From JABFSA01 sp963827515 (lineage in GTDB: Bacteria > Acidobacteriota > Vicinamibacteria > Vicinamibacterales > UBA2999), in the NCBI GenBank assembly GCA_963827515.1, contig CAWHBF010000010.1, positions 124,001 to 188,000 on the forward strand: a stretch of DNA of 64,000 bases, read 5' to 3'. The notes below the pieces were generated by a model that was not told the origin of the DNA, ran no database searches, and saw only the letters and a list, made by a program, of their open reading frames with translations. Shown here piece by piece: positions 8,757 to 17,118 of this stretch. The stretch's first letter is position 1. Every line of letters starts with the position of its first letter. The translations under genes and the position numbers were made by a program.

Positions 8757-10001
8757 TTACGGCGATGTCAGCGGAAACGTCAGGTCGATCCTCGCACCAC
8801 CGCCAGAAGACACGCCGACAGTGACCCGCCCATTGTGGGTGACCACGATCTTCTGCACGATGGCCAAACCCAGCCCGGTACCGCGTGAACGCGTCGTGAA
8901 GAAGGGTTGGAAGACCCGGTGCCGCGTGGACTGCGGAATGCCAGGTCCGTTGTCGGCGACTGACACCCCGCAGCTACCCCGCTTCCGATCGAGGTGCCCT
9001 TCGATCACGATTACCGGCTGAACGCCGGCCGTTTCGCACGCCTCGGCGGCGTTGCGGAGCAGATTTCCGAACACCTGTTTCAACAGGACGTCGTCACCCT
9101 GAATCTGCCCAAACTCTCCGCTCGTTTCGATCACCGTGCCCGCTGGCAGCTCGTGGCGTAAGTCGTCGCTTGCGCGTCTCACGAGCGGTCCGAGCGCCAC
9201 CGGCGCAAACGACACGCGCTCGGGCCGCGCGAACTTGAGGAAGTTGTTGACCACCTGACCGAGCGCTTCGGTCTCGTTCCTGATGCCTTCCACGTGCGGG
9301 CGATAGGCGGCGGGGAGCGCGTCGGGTGTCAGCAGGCGGCTATAACCGTGAATCGTGGCCAGGCCGTTCCTGAATTCATGGGCGATTCCTGCCGTGAGCT
9401 CCCCGAGTCTGGCAAGCGCCTCCTTGAGTCGCAGTTGCTCCTCGAGTTCCACCACGTTCGTCAGGTCCGCGAACAGGCAAATGACGCCAGAGCGATTGGC
9501 GCCGAGCGGCGATACGGAGACACCGAAGTGTGACGGCCGAGCCGCACCTGGAATCTCGAGAGTCCGTCGCACGATGGGGTTCCCTGTCGCCAGACACTCA
9601 GTCACCGCATCCCTCAGCGGCACCGCCTTGGCCAGCAGCTCCCGGTAGTCTGCGTTGGGCGACTCCTCCATCACGCCGAGCAGCCCTCGGCCGGCGGGAT
9701 TGAGGATCTCCACCCGGCCGGCGGCGTCCACGACCAGCAAGCCCGCCGTAAGGCTCTCGACGATTTGCCCGCTCAACTGCTCTGATGCGACGGCGCGCGC
9801 ATTCATCGCCCGCTCCTGCGCCTGGAGCCGGGTCATCGCGTCCTGGAGCGCGCTCGAGAGAAGCGTGGTCTCGTTTCCGCCAGCAGAGCGTCGGGTCCTG
9901 CGAGTACCGGAGACGAGCTTCAGCAAGGCGATCATCAGGACCCCCACCAGCATGGCCATGATGGCGGCGAGCCCCAAGAGCGCGTAGCCGTATTGATTCA
10001 T
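8757..10001 (-). CDS. PAS-containing sensor histidine kinase (NtrB-like)
   Basis: The 414-residue protein has one transmembrane helix (about residues 7-30), a PAS domain (about 78-185), a HisKA dimerisation domain with His208 in GIAHEFRNG, and a HATPase domain with an N box (LFGNLLRNAAEA), DNGPGIP and GTGLGLAI. It should autophosphorylate and pass phosphate to an NtrC-type regulator. The ATG at 10001 lies in an ATGA overlap with the pilD stop; the longer open frame to 10331 is an overlapping artefact. No receiver gene is adjacent, so its partner may be the regulator at 1626-3050 or PilR at 15673. Confidence 0.9.
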   Translation of the reverse strand: MNQYGYALLGLAAIMAMLVGVLMIALLKLVSGTRRTRRSAGGNETTLLSSALQDAMTRLQAQERAMNARAVASEQLSGQIVESLTAGLLVVDAAGRVEILNPAGRGLLGVMEESPNADYRELLAKAVPLRDAVTECLATGNPIVRRTLEIPGAARPSHFGVSVSPLGANRSGVICLFADLTNVVELEEQLRLKEALARLGELTAGIAHEFRNGLATIHGYSRLLTPDALPAAYRPHVEGIRNETEALGQVVNNFLKFARPERVSFAPVALGPLVRRASDDLRHELPAGTVIETSGEFGQIQGDDVLLKQVFGNLLRNAAEACETAGVQPVIVIEGHLDRKRGSCGVSVADNGPGIPQSTRHRVFQPFFTTRSRGTGLGLAIVQKIVVTHNGRVTVGVSSGGGARIDLTFPLTSP

Positions 10002-10765
10002 GGATAGAAGGCGAGGTACCAGGCGAGGATGGGATCGCCGGCCACGGCGGCTACCAGGGCGCCAACGGCGAGGAACGTGCCAAACGGCAGCGCGGCCTGC
10101 ATGTCGCCGCGCCCGGACGCCATCAACCCGACTCCGACAATCGACCCGGTGAATGACGCGAAGACGAGCGTCAGTATCATGAGCGGCCACCCGAGGAACG
10201 CGCCGATCATGGCCAGCATCTTCACGTCGCCCATACCCAGCCCGTCCTGCCCTCGCACACGGCGATAGGCCTCGGCAATCCCGAGTAGAACGCCACCGCC
10301 GGCAAGCAGGCCGAGAAGCGACGAGATCCACCCAGGTGGCAAGAACCAGCTCGCCGCGAAGCCGACGGCGATACCCGGCAACGTGATGACATTGGGCAGA
10401 ATGCGATGCCGCAGGTCAATCGCAAAGAGCACGATCAATGCACAGGCGAAGGCGAGCCGCACCACGAGCAAGACCGAGAGGCCATAGATGGCAGCACCAC
10501 CAGCGAACACGAGGGCGGTCGTCAGTTCCACCAGGGGATACATGGCGGGGATGGACGCTCGACAGGTGCGACATCGTCCGCCCAGCACCAACCAGCTCAC
10601 AACCGGAACGTTCTCGAACCACGACAATGGTCGTCGGCATGACGTGCAGTGCGACGCAGGCCAGGTGACCGAGGCCTGGAGCGGCAGCCGATAGATGCAG
10701 ACATTGAGAAAACTGCCAATCAGGAGCCCGAACAAACCACACGCGATGATAAGAAACGGGCTCAT
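9998..10765 (-). CDS. pilD: Prepilin peptidase / N-methyltransferase
   Basis: The 255-residue polytopic membrane protein has the zinc-binding cysteine pairs of the methyltransferase-type PilD (Cys40, Cys43, Cys65, Cys68) and the two aspartates of the A24 aspartic peptidase family: Asp117 in AIDLRHRILP and Asp180 in GLGMGDVKML. It cleaves the leader of PilA and the minor pilins after glycine on the cytoplasmic face and methylates the new N-terminus. It is coupled by ATGA to the following histidine kinase gene. The 3' end of the upstream TPR-like gene, read in its own frame, runs into this gene; see that entry. Confidence 0.95.
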   Translation of the reverse strand: MSPFLIIACGLFGLLIGSFLNVCIYRLPLQASVTWPASHCTSCRRPLSWFENVPVVSWLVLGGRCRTCRASIPAMYPLVELTTALVFAGGAAIYGLSVLLVVRLAFACALIVLFAIDLRHRILPNVITLPGIAVGFAASWFLPPGWISSLLGLLAGGGVLLGIAEAYRRVRGQDGLGMGDVKMLAMIGAFLGWPLMILTLVFASFTGSIVGVGLMASGRGDMQAALPFGTFLAVGALVAAVAGDPILAWYLAFYP

Positions 10766-11657
10766 CGAGGGGCCATGATCTGGACCCCGCAGCAGGCAGC
10801 GGGTTCAGCCGAGACTGAGCGGCAAGACTCACCATGCCAGCCTGGAGTTGGTACGGCGCGCCCGTCGGGTCGATCGGGCTTCCACGCATGTAGCCCGCCC
10901 GACGCAAGTCATCCCAGCCGGTCGCCTGGCTTCCGGTGCGCTGCTCGTAAGCTGCGACCACCCGTTGCAGTTCGTCGAGCTGATCCATGGCATCGAGTTG
11001 CTGCAGCCGGCGTGCGGCCTCGCGGCGAAACCAGTCCCCGGCATCTTCCGACTGCGCGACCTGCTGCCACAACTGGCGCGACGAGTCGCGGCGTCCGCCA
11101 ACTGCGAGCGTCGTGGCGGCGAGCGGCGCCATCCAATCAGGAGCGCCGGGGAACTTCGCGGCACGAGCGAACCAGGCAGCCGCCTCCGGGTAGTCCTGCC
11201 GCGACCAGTAGTGCACAAAGCCGATCGCCTGCGCAAACTCCCACCGATCGGGCTGCGCCTTCAGGCCCTTCTCGAGTAGCGCGATGGCCAGGTCCGGTCG
11301 ATCGGGACCGCCGGGAGGCGCCTCGGAAAGGAAGATCGCACCGAACTGGTACGGCACCTTGAAATGTGGATCGAGCGACGTCGTCAGATCCAGCAGCGGG
11401 TACAGCAGATCGTATCGATTGTTCGGATCGTTGGACCGCCTCGTGCTGCCAAAGTGCTGCACGGCCCGAATCCAGTAGGTGTCGGCCAGCAGTGCGTCAT
11501 AGGAAAGCGCCAGCCGGTTCATGGCCGCTGGCGAACGCACGTAGAGCATGCTGACGCTGGTTGACGCCGGCGGTCCACCGCGACGTTCGTGAACCGCCTG
11601 CAGGCCGACGACCCCTCCCAACAGGACCACCAAGAGAGCAACGACCTTGGCCTTCAT
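10762..11657 (-). CDS. Membrane-anchored TPR-like protein, C-terminus uncertain
   Basis: The protein begins MKAKVVALLVVLLGGVVGLQ, a signal anchor, followed by helical repeat-like segments (LAIALLEKGLKAQPDRWEFA, DYPEAAAWFARAAKFPGAPDWM) resembling tetratricopeptide repeats. Near the end, DPTGAPYQL and NPLP resemble the close of such proteins. The frame then has no stop until 10416, about 345 nt inside pilD, giving an implausible overlap. In another frame a TGA at 10762-10764 overlaps the pilD ATG. A one-base indel near 10785-10805 is therefore likely, and 10762 is given as the inferred end. The start is ATG 11657 in an ATGA overlap with the ABC permease stop. Specific role unknown. Confidence 0.6.
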
Positions 11658-12460
11658 TTGAAGTCTCGCCTGGAGAAGATCACCACGGCGCCGGTGAGCA
11701 GCAACGTGATGTAGACGAGGCCATAGAGGGTCGTGGTTACCACGTACGAGTCCGGTACCGGCAGCGCATGGACCACTTGTGTCTTGATGTCGAACGCCGC
11801 GAAGTTCGGCAGCAGATAGTACAGCCCGCGTGCGAGATAGGCGGCGGGCCGAGACTCGACGACGGCTTCGAAGTTCCTCAGGTCGGTGTTGAAGTGGCCA
11901 ATCACCCACAGCCCGAAGGTGAGCGCCGCGGACAAGAAGGGGCTCGAGAAGGTCGAAAAGAAAAGAGCGATTGCCGTCACGAGGAGCAGCTCAACGAAGA
12001 TCAGGATGATGGCTCGAAGCATCCCGGGATCGGTGGCAGGCGCCGGCCACGCCGAGCGAGTCGTTTCTGGAAACTGTGTGTTCAGGTAGGCGAGCACCGC
12101 GTAGAACACCACGGTCATGACCGCCACGTTGACGAACAACGTCAGTGCGAGGCCGGCATATTTCCCGATGATGAACTCCGACCGGCGAATCGGTTTCGAT
12201 AGCAAGCCGTAGATGCTTCGTCGCTCGACTTCCTTCCAGACCAGGCCGATTCCAATGAACACCGAGATGAGCAGGCCGAACGTGGCAATCGCAGCCAGCC
12301 CCAGGTCCTTCACGATCTTGACGTCCTGTCCAGCCGTCAGCTGGCCGAGCAGATACGACACCGCGATCAGCAGCGAGGCAAAGGCGACGAGGTTGTACAG
12401 CACCTTGTCGCGCACCGATTCCTTGAAGACGTTCACCGCGACGTGACAGATGATTCTCAT
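11654..12460 (-). CDS. ABC-2 type transporter permease
   Basis: The 268-residue protein has about six hydrophobic segments (for example LGLAAIATFGLLISVFIGIG, IILIFVELLLVTAIALFF, LVYITLLLTGAVVIF) and the GLVWKEVERRSIYGLLSKPI segment typical of ABC-2/CcmB-like permeases, which usually work with an ATPase such as the upstream gene. The ATG at 12460 is part of an ATGA overlap with the stop of the ATPase in its corrected frame. As sequenced, the ATPase N-terminus reads through in frame into this gene as a 590-residue product, but that is explained by a frameshift. The transported substrate is unknown. Confidence 0.8.
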   Translation of the reverse strand: MRIICHVAVNVFKESVRDKVLYNLVAFASLLIAVSYLLGQLTAGQDVKIVKDLGLAAIATFGLLISVFIGIGLVWKEVERRSIYGLLSKPIRRSEFIIGKYAGLALTLFVNVAVMTVVFYAVLAYLNTQFPETTRSAWPAPATDPGMLRAIILIFVELLLVTAIALFFSTFSSPFLSAALTFGLWVIGHFNTDLRNFEAVVESRPAAYLARGLYYLLPNFAAFDIKTQVVHALPVPDSYVVTTTLYGLVYITLLLTGAVVIFSRRDFK

Positions 12461-13426
12461 CGCGCCACCGCTCCCAACCCGCGGTCCTTCGGCGCGGCGC
12501 CGATCTGGCGGACGAAGAAATCCTCGAGCGTTTCTCGGACCGGATTGATGGACACGAGCTGCGCGCCTTGAGCCGTCAAGCCGGCGAGCAGCTCGGCTGG
12601 CATGACCGAGAGCGGAAGCTCCAGCGCGAAGCGCTGCCCACCCAGGGCGGTGGCATGCGTGACCCGCGCCGGACGCCTTGGCTTGGTCGAGCGCCGCATC
12701 TGTCAGACCATTGACCACCAGCTCCCAGCCGCGAACCTGAAACGCAAGCAATTCAGAGAGATCACCTGCCGCCACGAGTCGCCCGCCGGCCAGGACCGCC
12801 ACCCGGCTGCAGAGCGCTTCGGCATCGGACAGCACGTGCGAGCTGAAAAAGACGGTGCACCCGCGATCGCGCAGCTTCAGGATCAGCTGCCGAATCTCTC
12901 TCCGGCCCAGCGGGTCGAGACCCGACATCGGCTCGTCGAAGAACACGACCTCCGGGTCATTGATGAGCGCCTGGGCGATGCCGACTCGCTGCAGCATGCC
13001 TTTGGAGAACTTGCGTAGCTGCAGACGCCGTTCGGGGCCGATGCCGACCTCGTCCAACAGCGCGCCGACGCGCTTGCGCCGATCGGTCCCCGAGTAGCCA
13101 AAGAGCCCGCCGAAGTACCCCAGCAGTTCCTCAGCGGTCAGGTAGTCGTAAAAGTAGGGATTCTCCGGGAGATACCCGATTCGGCGTCTGACGCCAACGT
13201 CACCAACGGGGCGGCCGAGTATCTCGGCGCGTCCTGACGTCGGATAGATCAGCTGCATGAGCAGCTTGAGAGTGGTGGTCTTGCCCGCACCGTTCGGTCC
13301 AAGGAACCCGAACACCTCGCCTTGCCGAACGCTCAGCGAGAGCGCGTCGAGCGCCACATACGGGCGCGGTCGCCAGAAGCCGACGTGATAGTGCTTGGTC
13401 AGTGACTCGGTCGAAATCGCGTCCAT
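12457..13426 (-). pseudogene. ABC transporter ATP-binding protein, interrupted by a frameshift
   Basis: The main frame starts at ATG 13426 and shows all ATPase motifs: Walker A GPNGAGKTTT, a Q-loop region (IGYLPENPYFYDYLT), signature FSKGMLQRVGIAQAL, Walker B VVFFDEPMSGLDP and an H-loop in SSHVLSDAE. After LDQAKASGAG the frame becomes Arg/Gly-rich nonsense, while another frame continues with ARVTHATALGGQRFALELP and LEDFFVRQI, the expected C-terminus, ending at 12457 in an ATGA overlap with the permease. An indel around 12665-12695, probably in the GGCGCGGG run, explains this. If it is only an assembly error, the gene is intact and encodes about 320 residues. Paired with the ABC-2 permease. 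Confidence 0.8.
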
Positions 13427-13476
13427 GGTAAAAACGAGACCTCAAACCCCGACGAGGGGCTCCAGGCCGGGCCTGC

Positions 13477-14730
13477 TCAAGGCCTCGGTGCGACGTCTGC
13501 CGCCTCTTGGGGCCCCGTGGCCTGGGGCTTGGGCCCAGAGGCTTTCTGCAGCTCGTGCGCGATCGCTGCGTCGAAATAGGCCGGACGAAGCGTCGACCCA
13601 ATCCGGATCCCGTTGATGAAGAACGTCGGGGTCCCGCTGATCTGAAGCTTCTGCCCGAGTTGCGCGTCCGCGCGAACAGCCGTCAGCGTCTCGGCGTAGC
13701 GGGCGTCGAAGTCGGTGACCTGGGCAATCTCGTTGAGGCCCTCTTTCACGCGATCGCGCGTGAGCGTGTCCTGATTGGCAAACAGCCACTCCTCCATCTC
13801 AGGACCACGATCCTTCGCACGAGCCAGGCGCACGGCCACTGCCGCCTCACAGGCGGACGCGTGAATCCCGCCCTGGTTGCACTCCGCCTCGAGCGGATAG
13901 TCGAGGCTGACGAACGCCACCTGCCCTGGGTGCGACGCCGCGTACTTCTGCTGAATGCCCTTGTACGCGATATGCGCCTGGCGGCAGGCCGGGCACTGAT
14001 AGTCATTGAACTTCGCCACGACGACCTGCGCGCCGTTGGAAGGGACCCCGAGATCGACACGCGGCTGTGCGTCCATCCACGCGGCGAACTGCGCAACCTC
14101 GTCCGCGCCCAGCAACTCCGTCGGTGGCGCGACCGGGGCTGACGCGACATCCGCCACCTCCGCTTCGCGAGGGAAGAACGCAACCAGCGAGAGGGCCGCG
14201 ACGACCCACGCAACCGCGAGCGTTGCCGCCAGCGGGTTCGCCGTGGCCGATCGCACATCATCTCCAAGCCGTCCGGGAATTGCCGTCAGGCCGGATGCCG
14301 CTGCGCCCGACACCGCAAACAGGCCGACCACCGCCACGTACATCGTGAGGCACAGCGGACACATCTGGCGAAGGATGAAGAACGAGGCGTACCCCAGGTA
14401 GAGGACACCGGCTAGCCCAATCGTGGACAGCACGAAGATATAGCCGGCCACGCGGCCAGCCGTCTCCGACCGCCCCGGTTTCATCCCCAGCACACCCAGC
14501 ATGAGCACGAGGGCGGACCACAGTGCGCCACCGACGGCTACAGGAACGCCGAAGACCTTGCCGTATTGGCTGGTCATCACCGCTTCGCAGCTGACGGTTT
14601 CGTTGACGTCGCAGAAGCTGACGTACAGAGGATCCGCCAGGATCTGGTAGTGCACGTACATCGAGGCCACGGAGGCGACGAGACCGAGCGTCGCAAGTCC
14701 AATAATCAGCGTGCGGGCGTGTGTTTTCAT
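13477..14730 (-). CDS. VKOR-DsbA fusion disulfide-forming protein
   Basis: The 417-residue protein joins two modules. Residues 1-150 form a vitamin K epoxide reductase domain with four or five membrane helices, the loop cysteines Cys40 and Cys48 and the redox pair CPLC (124-127). Residues about 205-400 form a DsbA/DSBA-like thioredoxin domain with active site CPAC (246-249) and a cis-Pro loop in GTPTFFING. Such fusions oxidise periplasmic thiols and pass electrons to quinone. An earlier in-frame ATG at 14751 is possible. It lies just downstream of pilA, beyond a terminator, and PilA contains two cysteines, so a role in pilin maturation is plausible. Confidence 0.9.
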   Translation of the reverse strand: MKTHARTLIIGLATLGLVASVASMYVHYQILADPLYVSFCDVNETVSCEAVMTSQYGKVFGVPVAVGGALWSALVLMLGVLGMKPGRSETAGRVAGYIFVLSTIGLAGVLYLGYASFFILRQMCPLCLTMYVAVVGLFAVSGAAASGLTAIPGRLGDDVRSATANPLAATLAVAWVVAALSLVAFFPREAEVADVASAPVAPPTELLGADEVAQFAAWMDAQPRVDLGVPSNGAQVVVAKFNDYQCPACRQAHIAYKGIQQKYAASHPGQVAFVSLDYPLEAECNQGGIHASACEAAVAVRLARAKDRGPEMEEWLFANQDTLTRDRVKEGLNEIAQVTDFDARYAETLTAVRADAQLGQKLQISGTPTFFINGIRIGSTLRPAYFDAAIAHELQKASGPKPQATGPQEAADVAPRP

Positions 14731-14756
14731 AGGGATGTGATCCAGCCGCATCCTAC

Positions 14757-14825
14757 AACAAAAACGCCTCGGGTCTTGGCCCGGAGCCCCAGCGCTTCGC
14801 TGGGACCCCAGACCCTGACCCGAGG
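14757..14825 (-). terminator. Rho-independent terminator of pilA
   Basis: Read on the reverse strand, CCTCGGGTC (14817-14825) pairs with GACCCGAGG (14767-14775), enclosing a second stem CCCAGCG/CGCTGGG, and is followed by a run of T (14759-14764). It lies about 60 nt after the pilA stop, consistent with pilA being a single highly expressed transcript separate from the VKOR-DsbA gene. Confidence 0.75.
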
Positions 14826-14831
14826 CCTACT

Positions 14832-14866
14832 GACTAGAGACTAGAGACTAAAGACTAGAGACTGAG
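14832..14866. repeat. Tandem heptamer array, GACTAGA type
   Basis: Five consecutive 7-nt units (GACTAGA, GACTAGA, GACTAAA, GACTAGA, GACTGAG) lie between the pilA stop and its terminator. The unit is the complement of the GTCTYTR heptamer that makes up the hairpins in the ribosomal gene spacers. Here only one arm is visible. Confidence 0.75.
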
Positions 14867-14885
14867 AACACCAACCCCGCCAAGC

Positions 14886-15416
14886 CTACTGGAGGATGAT
14901 GCCGTCGCTCATGTCGTTCGCGATGGCAGTGCCGTCAGTCTTCTGGTACAGGGTGCCCCGCTGGTCGCTCGCGAACGCCCGCACACCCGTGCTGTTGACC
15001 GCCGACGGCTCCGCATGGGCGAAGAACGTGGCGATCGCGTCGTCCGTCGAGCCGTTGCAGGTGTCAGTAGAGACCACCACTACCGTCGCGTCCGTGCCAG
15101 CCTCCAACGTCACGATGTAGCCGCTCTTCGTGATTCCCGTCGTCGCAAGGTCCGGGCTGATGAACGGCACGCCACCGGACGGAACCAGGTACAGGTCCTC
15201 GAGCGTCTGTGCGTAGCCGCCACCGCCGCAGCTCGCCGCAAACGTCGCCTCGCCGCTGTTCACCGCACGCACGGAACCAATTGCGGAGGCTTCGTTACCC
15301 GACATACGGGCACGCAGCAGGCCGGGGATCGCGATCGCCGCGATGATGCCGATGATCGCCACGACGATGAGTAGTTCGATAAGCGTGAAACCCTTGTTGT
15401 CCTGAATCTTCTTCAT
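14886..15416 (-). CDS. pilA: Type IV major pilin
   Basis: The 176-residue prepilin has a short leader MKKIQDNKG, then FTLIELLIVVAIIGIIAAIA, a perfect class III site with Glu5. After PilD cleavage the mature pilin is about 167 residues. A GNEASAIGSVRAVNSGE segment follows the helix, typical of acidobacterial and deltaproteobacterial pilins. Two cysteines (in FAASCGGGG and STDTCNG) could form a disulfide. The ATG at 15416 has GGAG about 8 nt upstream, better than the GTG at 15419. A sigma-54 promoter lies about 90 nt upstream and a terminator follows. PilS/PilR are encoded next to it. Confidence 0.93.
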   Translation of the reverse strand: MKKIQDNKGFTLIELLIVVAIIGIIAAIAIPGLLRARMSGNEASAIGSVRAVNSGEATFAASCGGGGYAQTLEDLYLVPSGGVPFISPDLATTGITKSGYIVTLEAGTDATVVVVSTDTCNGSTDDAIATFFAHAEPSAVNSTGVRAFASDQRGTLYQKTDGTAIANDMSDGIILQ

Positions 15417-15507
15417 CACATCTGCTCCTCAGTGTGCTCGGTTGAACCGGGCCGCCGGGACATGCCGCTGAGGCACCGGCAGCGAATCTATCCATGTCCA
15501 CCCTTAG

Positions 15508-15523
15508 AGCAACCGCTGTGCCG
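15508..15523 (-). promoter_or_regulatory. Sigma-54 (-24/-12) promoter for pilA
   Basis: The reverse strand reads CGGCAC, five bases, then TTGCT: the invariant GG and GC are separated by exactly 10 nt, and the match to TGGCAC-N5-TTGC misses only the first T. The -12 element is about 93 nt before the pilA start codon, giving an inferred leader of about 80 nt. Sigma-54 control of pilA by PilR is established in Pseudomonas and Myxococcus, and pilR lies immediately upstream. Confidence 0.8.
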
Positions 15524-15672
15524 CTCGAACAGCGCCGTGCTTGACCGGCAATAAGCTATTCAATTTCAACTGTTTAGCGTTCGGCGATTACGACATCCGG
15601 TGGTGGAGATCCTTCGACCGACCCCGCCCCGTTGACGAAAACCGTCAACTCCAGCTGCCACTATTTGGCGGG

Positions 15673-17118
15673 TCAACGGAGATTGTACTTCTTGACGTAG
15701 TACCGAAACGACCGGAAGCTCATGCCGAGCAACTCAGCCGCCTTGACCTGCACCCCACCGGACCGCTCCAGCGCCAGGGCGATGTAGTGCCGGTAGAAGT
15801 CCTCGCCCCGTGCCTCGAGGTCGAAACCCTCGTCAAGCGCCGGCAGTTCGGCTGCCGGCGGTGCGGTCGCCGAACGTCCCAGTCGAACGTCATCGGGGAG
15901 GCTTTCAGGGAGAACCGCTTCCGTCCTCTCGAGCGCCACGGCACGCTCCAGGGCGTTTTGGAGCTCCCGGACGTTACCTCGCCATTGATGATCCAGCAGA
16001 AGCTGCAAGGCAGGGCCTGAGAGAGCCCGAACGGGCTTGCCCATTTGTGCAGCAAACTGCGCGAGAAAGTGTTCGGCCAGCAGCTGGATGTCCTCGACCC
16101 GCTCCCGCAGCGGCGGCACCTGAATCGAGAGCACGTTCAGACGGTAGTAGAGGTCTTCGCGAAACCGCCCCTCGGACACCATCTTCGGCAGGTCCTGATT
16201 GGTGGCGGCGATGACCCTCACGTCGGCCTGGACCTCATCGGTTCCACCCAGGCGTCTGAATCGGCGGTCTTGCAGAACCCGGAGCAGCTTCACCTGCATC
16301 GACGTCGGCATCTCGCCGATTTCGTCGAGGAAGATGCTGCCTCCCTCGGCGACTTCCATCAGTCCCTTCTTGTTCGCGTGCGCACCGGTGAAGGCGCCAC
16401 GCACGTGACCGAACAGCTCCGACTCGAGAAGGGTCTCCGGCACGGCGCCACAGTTGACGGCGACGAACGGGCGATCGCGTCGAAGGGAATTGAAATGGAT
16501 GGCGCGGGCCACGAGTTCCTTGCCCGTGCCGGACTCCCCGCTCACAAGCACCGTGCTGCTCGTGTTGGCAACCGTCTCGATCGTCGAGAACACGACCTGC
16601 ATGGCGTCACTGCGCCCCAGGATGCTGGCAAACTCGTGCCGGCTCTTGAGCGCGCGCTTCAGCAGCAGATTCTCCTGCTTCAGCTGGCGTGCCTCGACGT
16701 GCTGTCGGATCTTCAGTCGTAGCTCGTCCATGTTGAACGGCTTGGTGAAGTAGTCCAGGGCGCCCAAACGCATCGCCTCGACAGCAGTGTCCGTCGACGC
16801 GAACGCCGTCATCATGAACGCGACAATCTGGGGGTCGAGGGCCTTGGCGGTTCGTAACACGTCCACGCCGCTCATGTCTGGCATCCGGATATCCGACAGC
16901 AGCAGGTCGAACGACCCGGCCTGGAGCAGTGAGATCGCTTCGCGCCCGTTCTCGGCCAGCACCACTTCGTATCCGTCTCGGCGCAGCACGATCCGCAGCA
17001 TCTCGCGCATCGACAGTTCGTCGTCAACGACCAGGATCCGCAGCTTCGTGACACCTTTCGCTGCCGCGATCGACTCCATTACGGTTTCGCCCGCTCGACT
17101 GACTGAAATAGACGTCAC
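15673..17118 (-). CDS. pilR: Sigma-54-dependent response regulator PilR
   Basis: The 481-residue protein contains a receiver domain (about 25-140) with phospho-acceptor Asp76 in LLSDIRMP, an AAA+ domain with Walker A GESGTGKE (194-201) and GAFTGA (241-246), and a C-terminal Fis-type helix-turn-helix (AAELLGMSFRSFRYYVKKY). The GTG start at 17118 forms a GTGA overlap with the pilS stop; an in-frame ATG at 17079 is an alternative. Its position next to pilS and just upstream of a sigma-54 promoter at pilA supports assignment as PilR rather than a generic NtrC homologue. Confidence 0.92.
   Translation of the reverse strand: MTSISVSRAGETVMESIAAAKGVTKLRILVVDDELSMREMLRIVLRRDGYEVVLAENGREAISLLQAGSFDLLLSDIRMPDMSGVDVLRTAKALDPQIVAFMMTAFASTDTAVEAMRLGALDYFTKPFNMDELRLKIRQHVEARQLKQENLLLKRALKSRHEFASILGRSDAMQVVFSTIETVANTSSTVLVSGESGTGKELVARAIHFNSLRRDRPFVAVNCGAVPETLLESELFGHVRGAFTGAHANKKGLMEVAEGGSIFLDEIGEMPTSMQVKLLRVLQDRRFRRLGGTDEVQADVRVIAATNQDLPKMVSEGRFREDLYYRLNVLSIQVPPLRERVEDIQLLAEHFLAQFAAQMGKPVRALSGPALQLLLDHQWRGNVRELQNALERAVALERTEAVLPESLPDDVRLGRSATAPPAAELPALDEGFDLEARGEDFYRHYIALALERSGGVQVKAAELLGMSFRSFRYYVKKYNLR

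Noticed and set aside
10416..10761. Extension of the TPR-like protein into pilD
   Set aside because: It overlaps pilD in another frame for about 345 nt and has no domain-like sequence; an indel near 10.79 kb explains it better.
11654..13426. A 590-codon ABC ATPase-permease fusion
   Set aside because: The joint is nonsense Arg/Gly-rich sequence, and the true ATPase C-terminus is found in another frame ending in an ATGA overlap with the permease.
14832..14866. Tandem array near pilA considered as a CRISPR remnant
   Set aside because: Units are 7 nt with no spacers and no cas genes are present; it matches the heptamer family of the ribosomal spacers.
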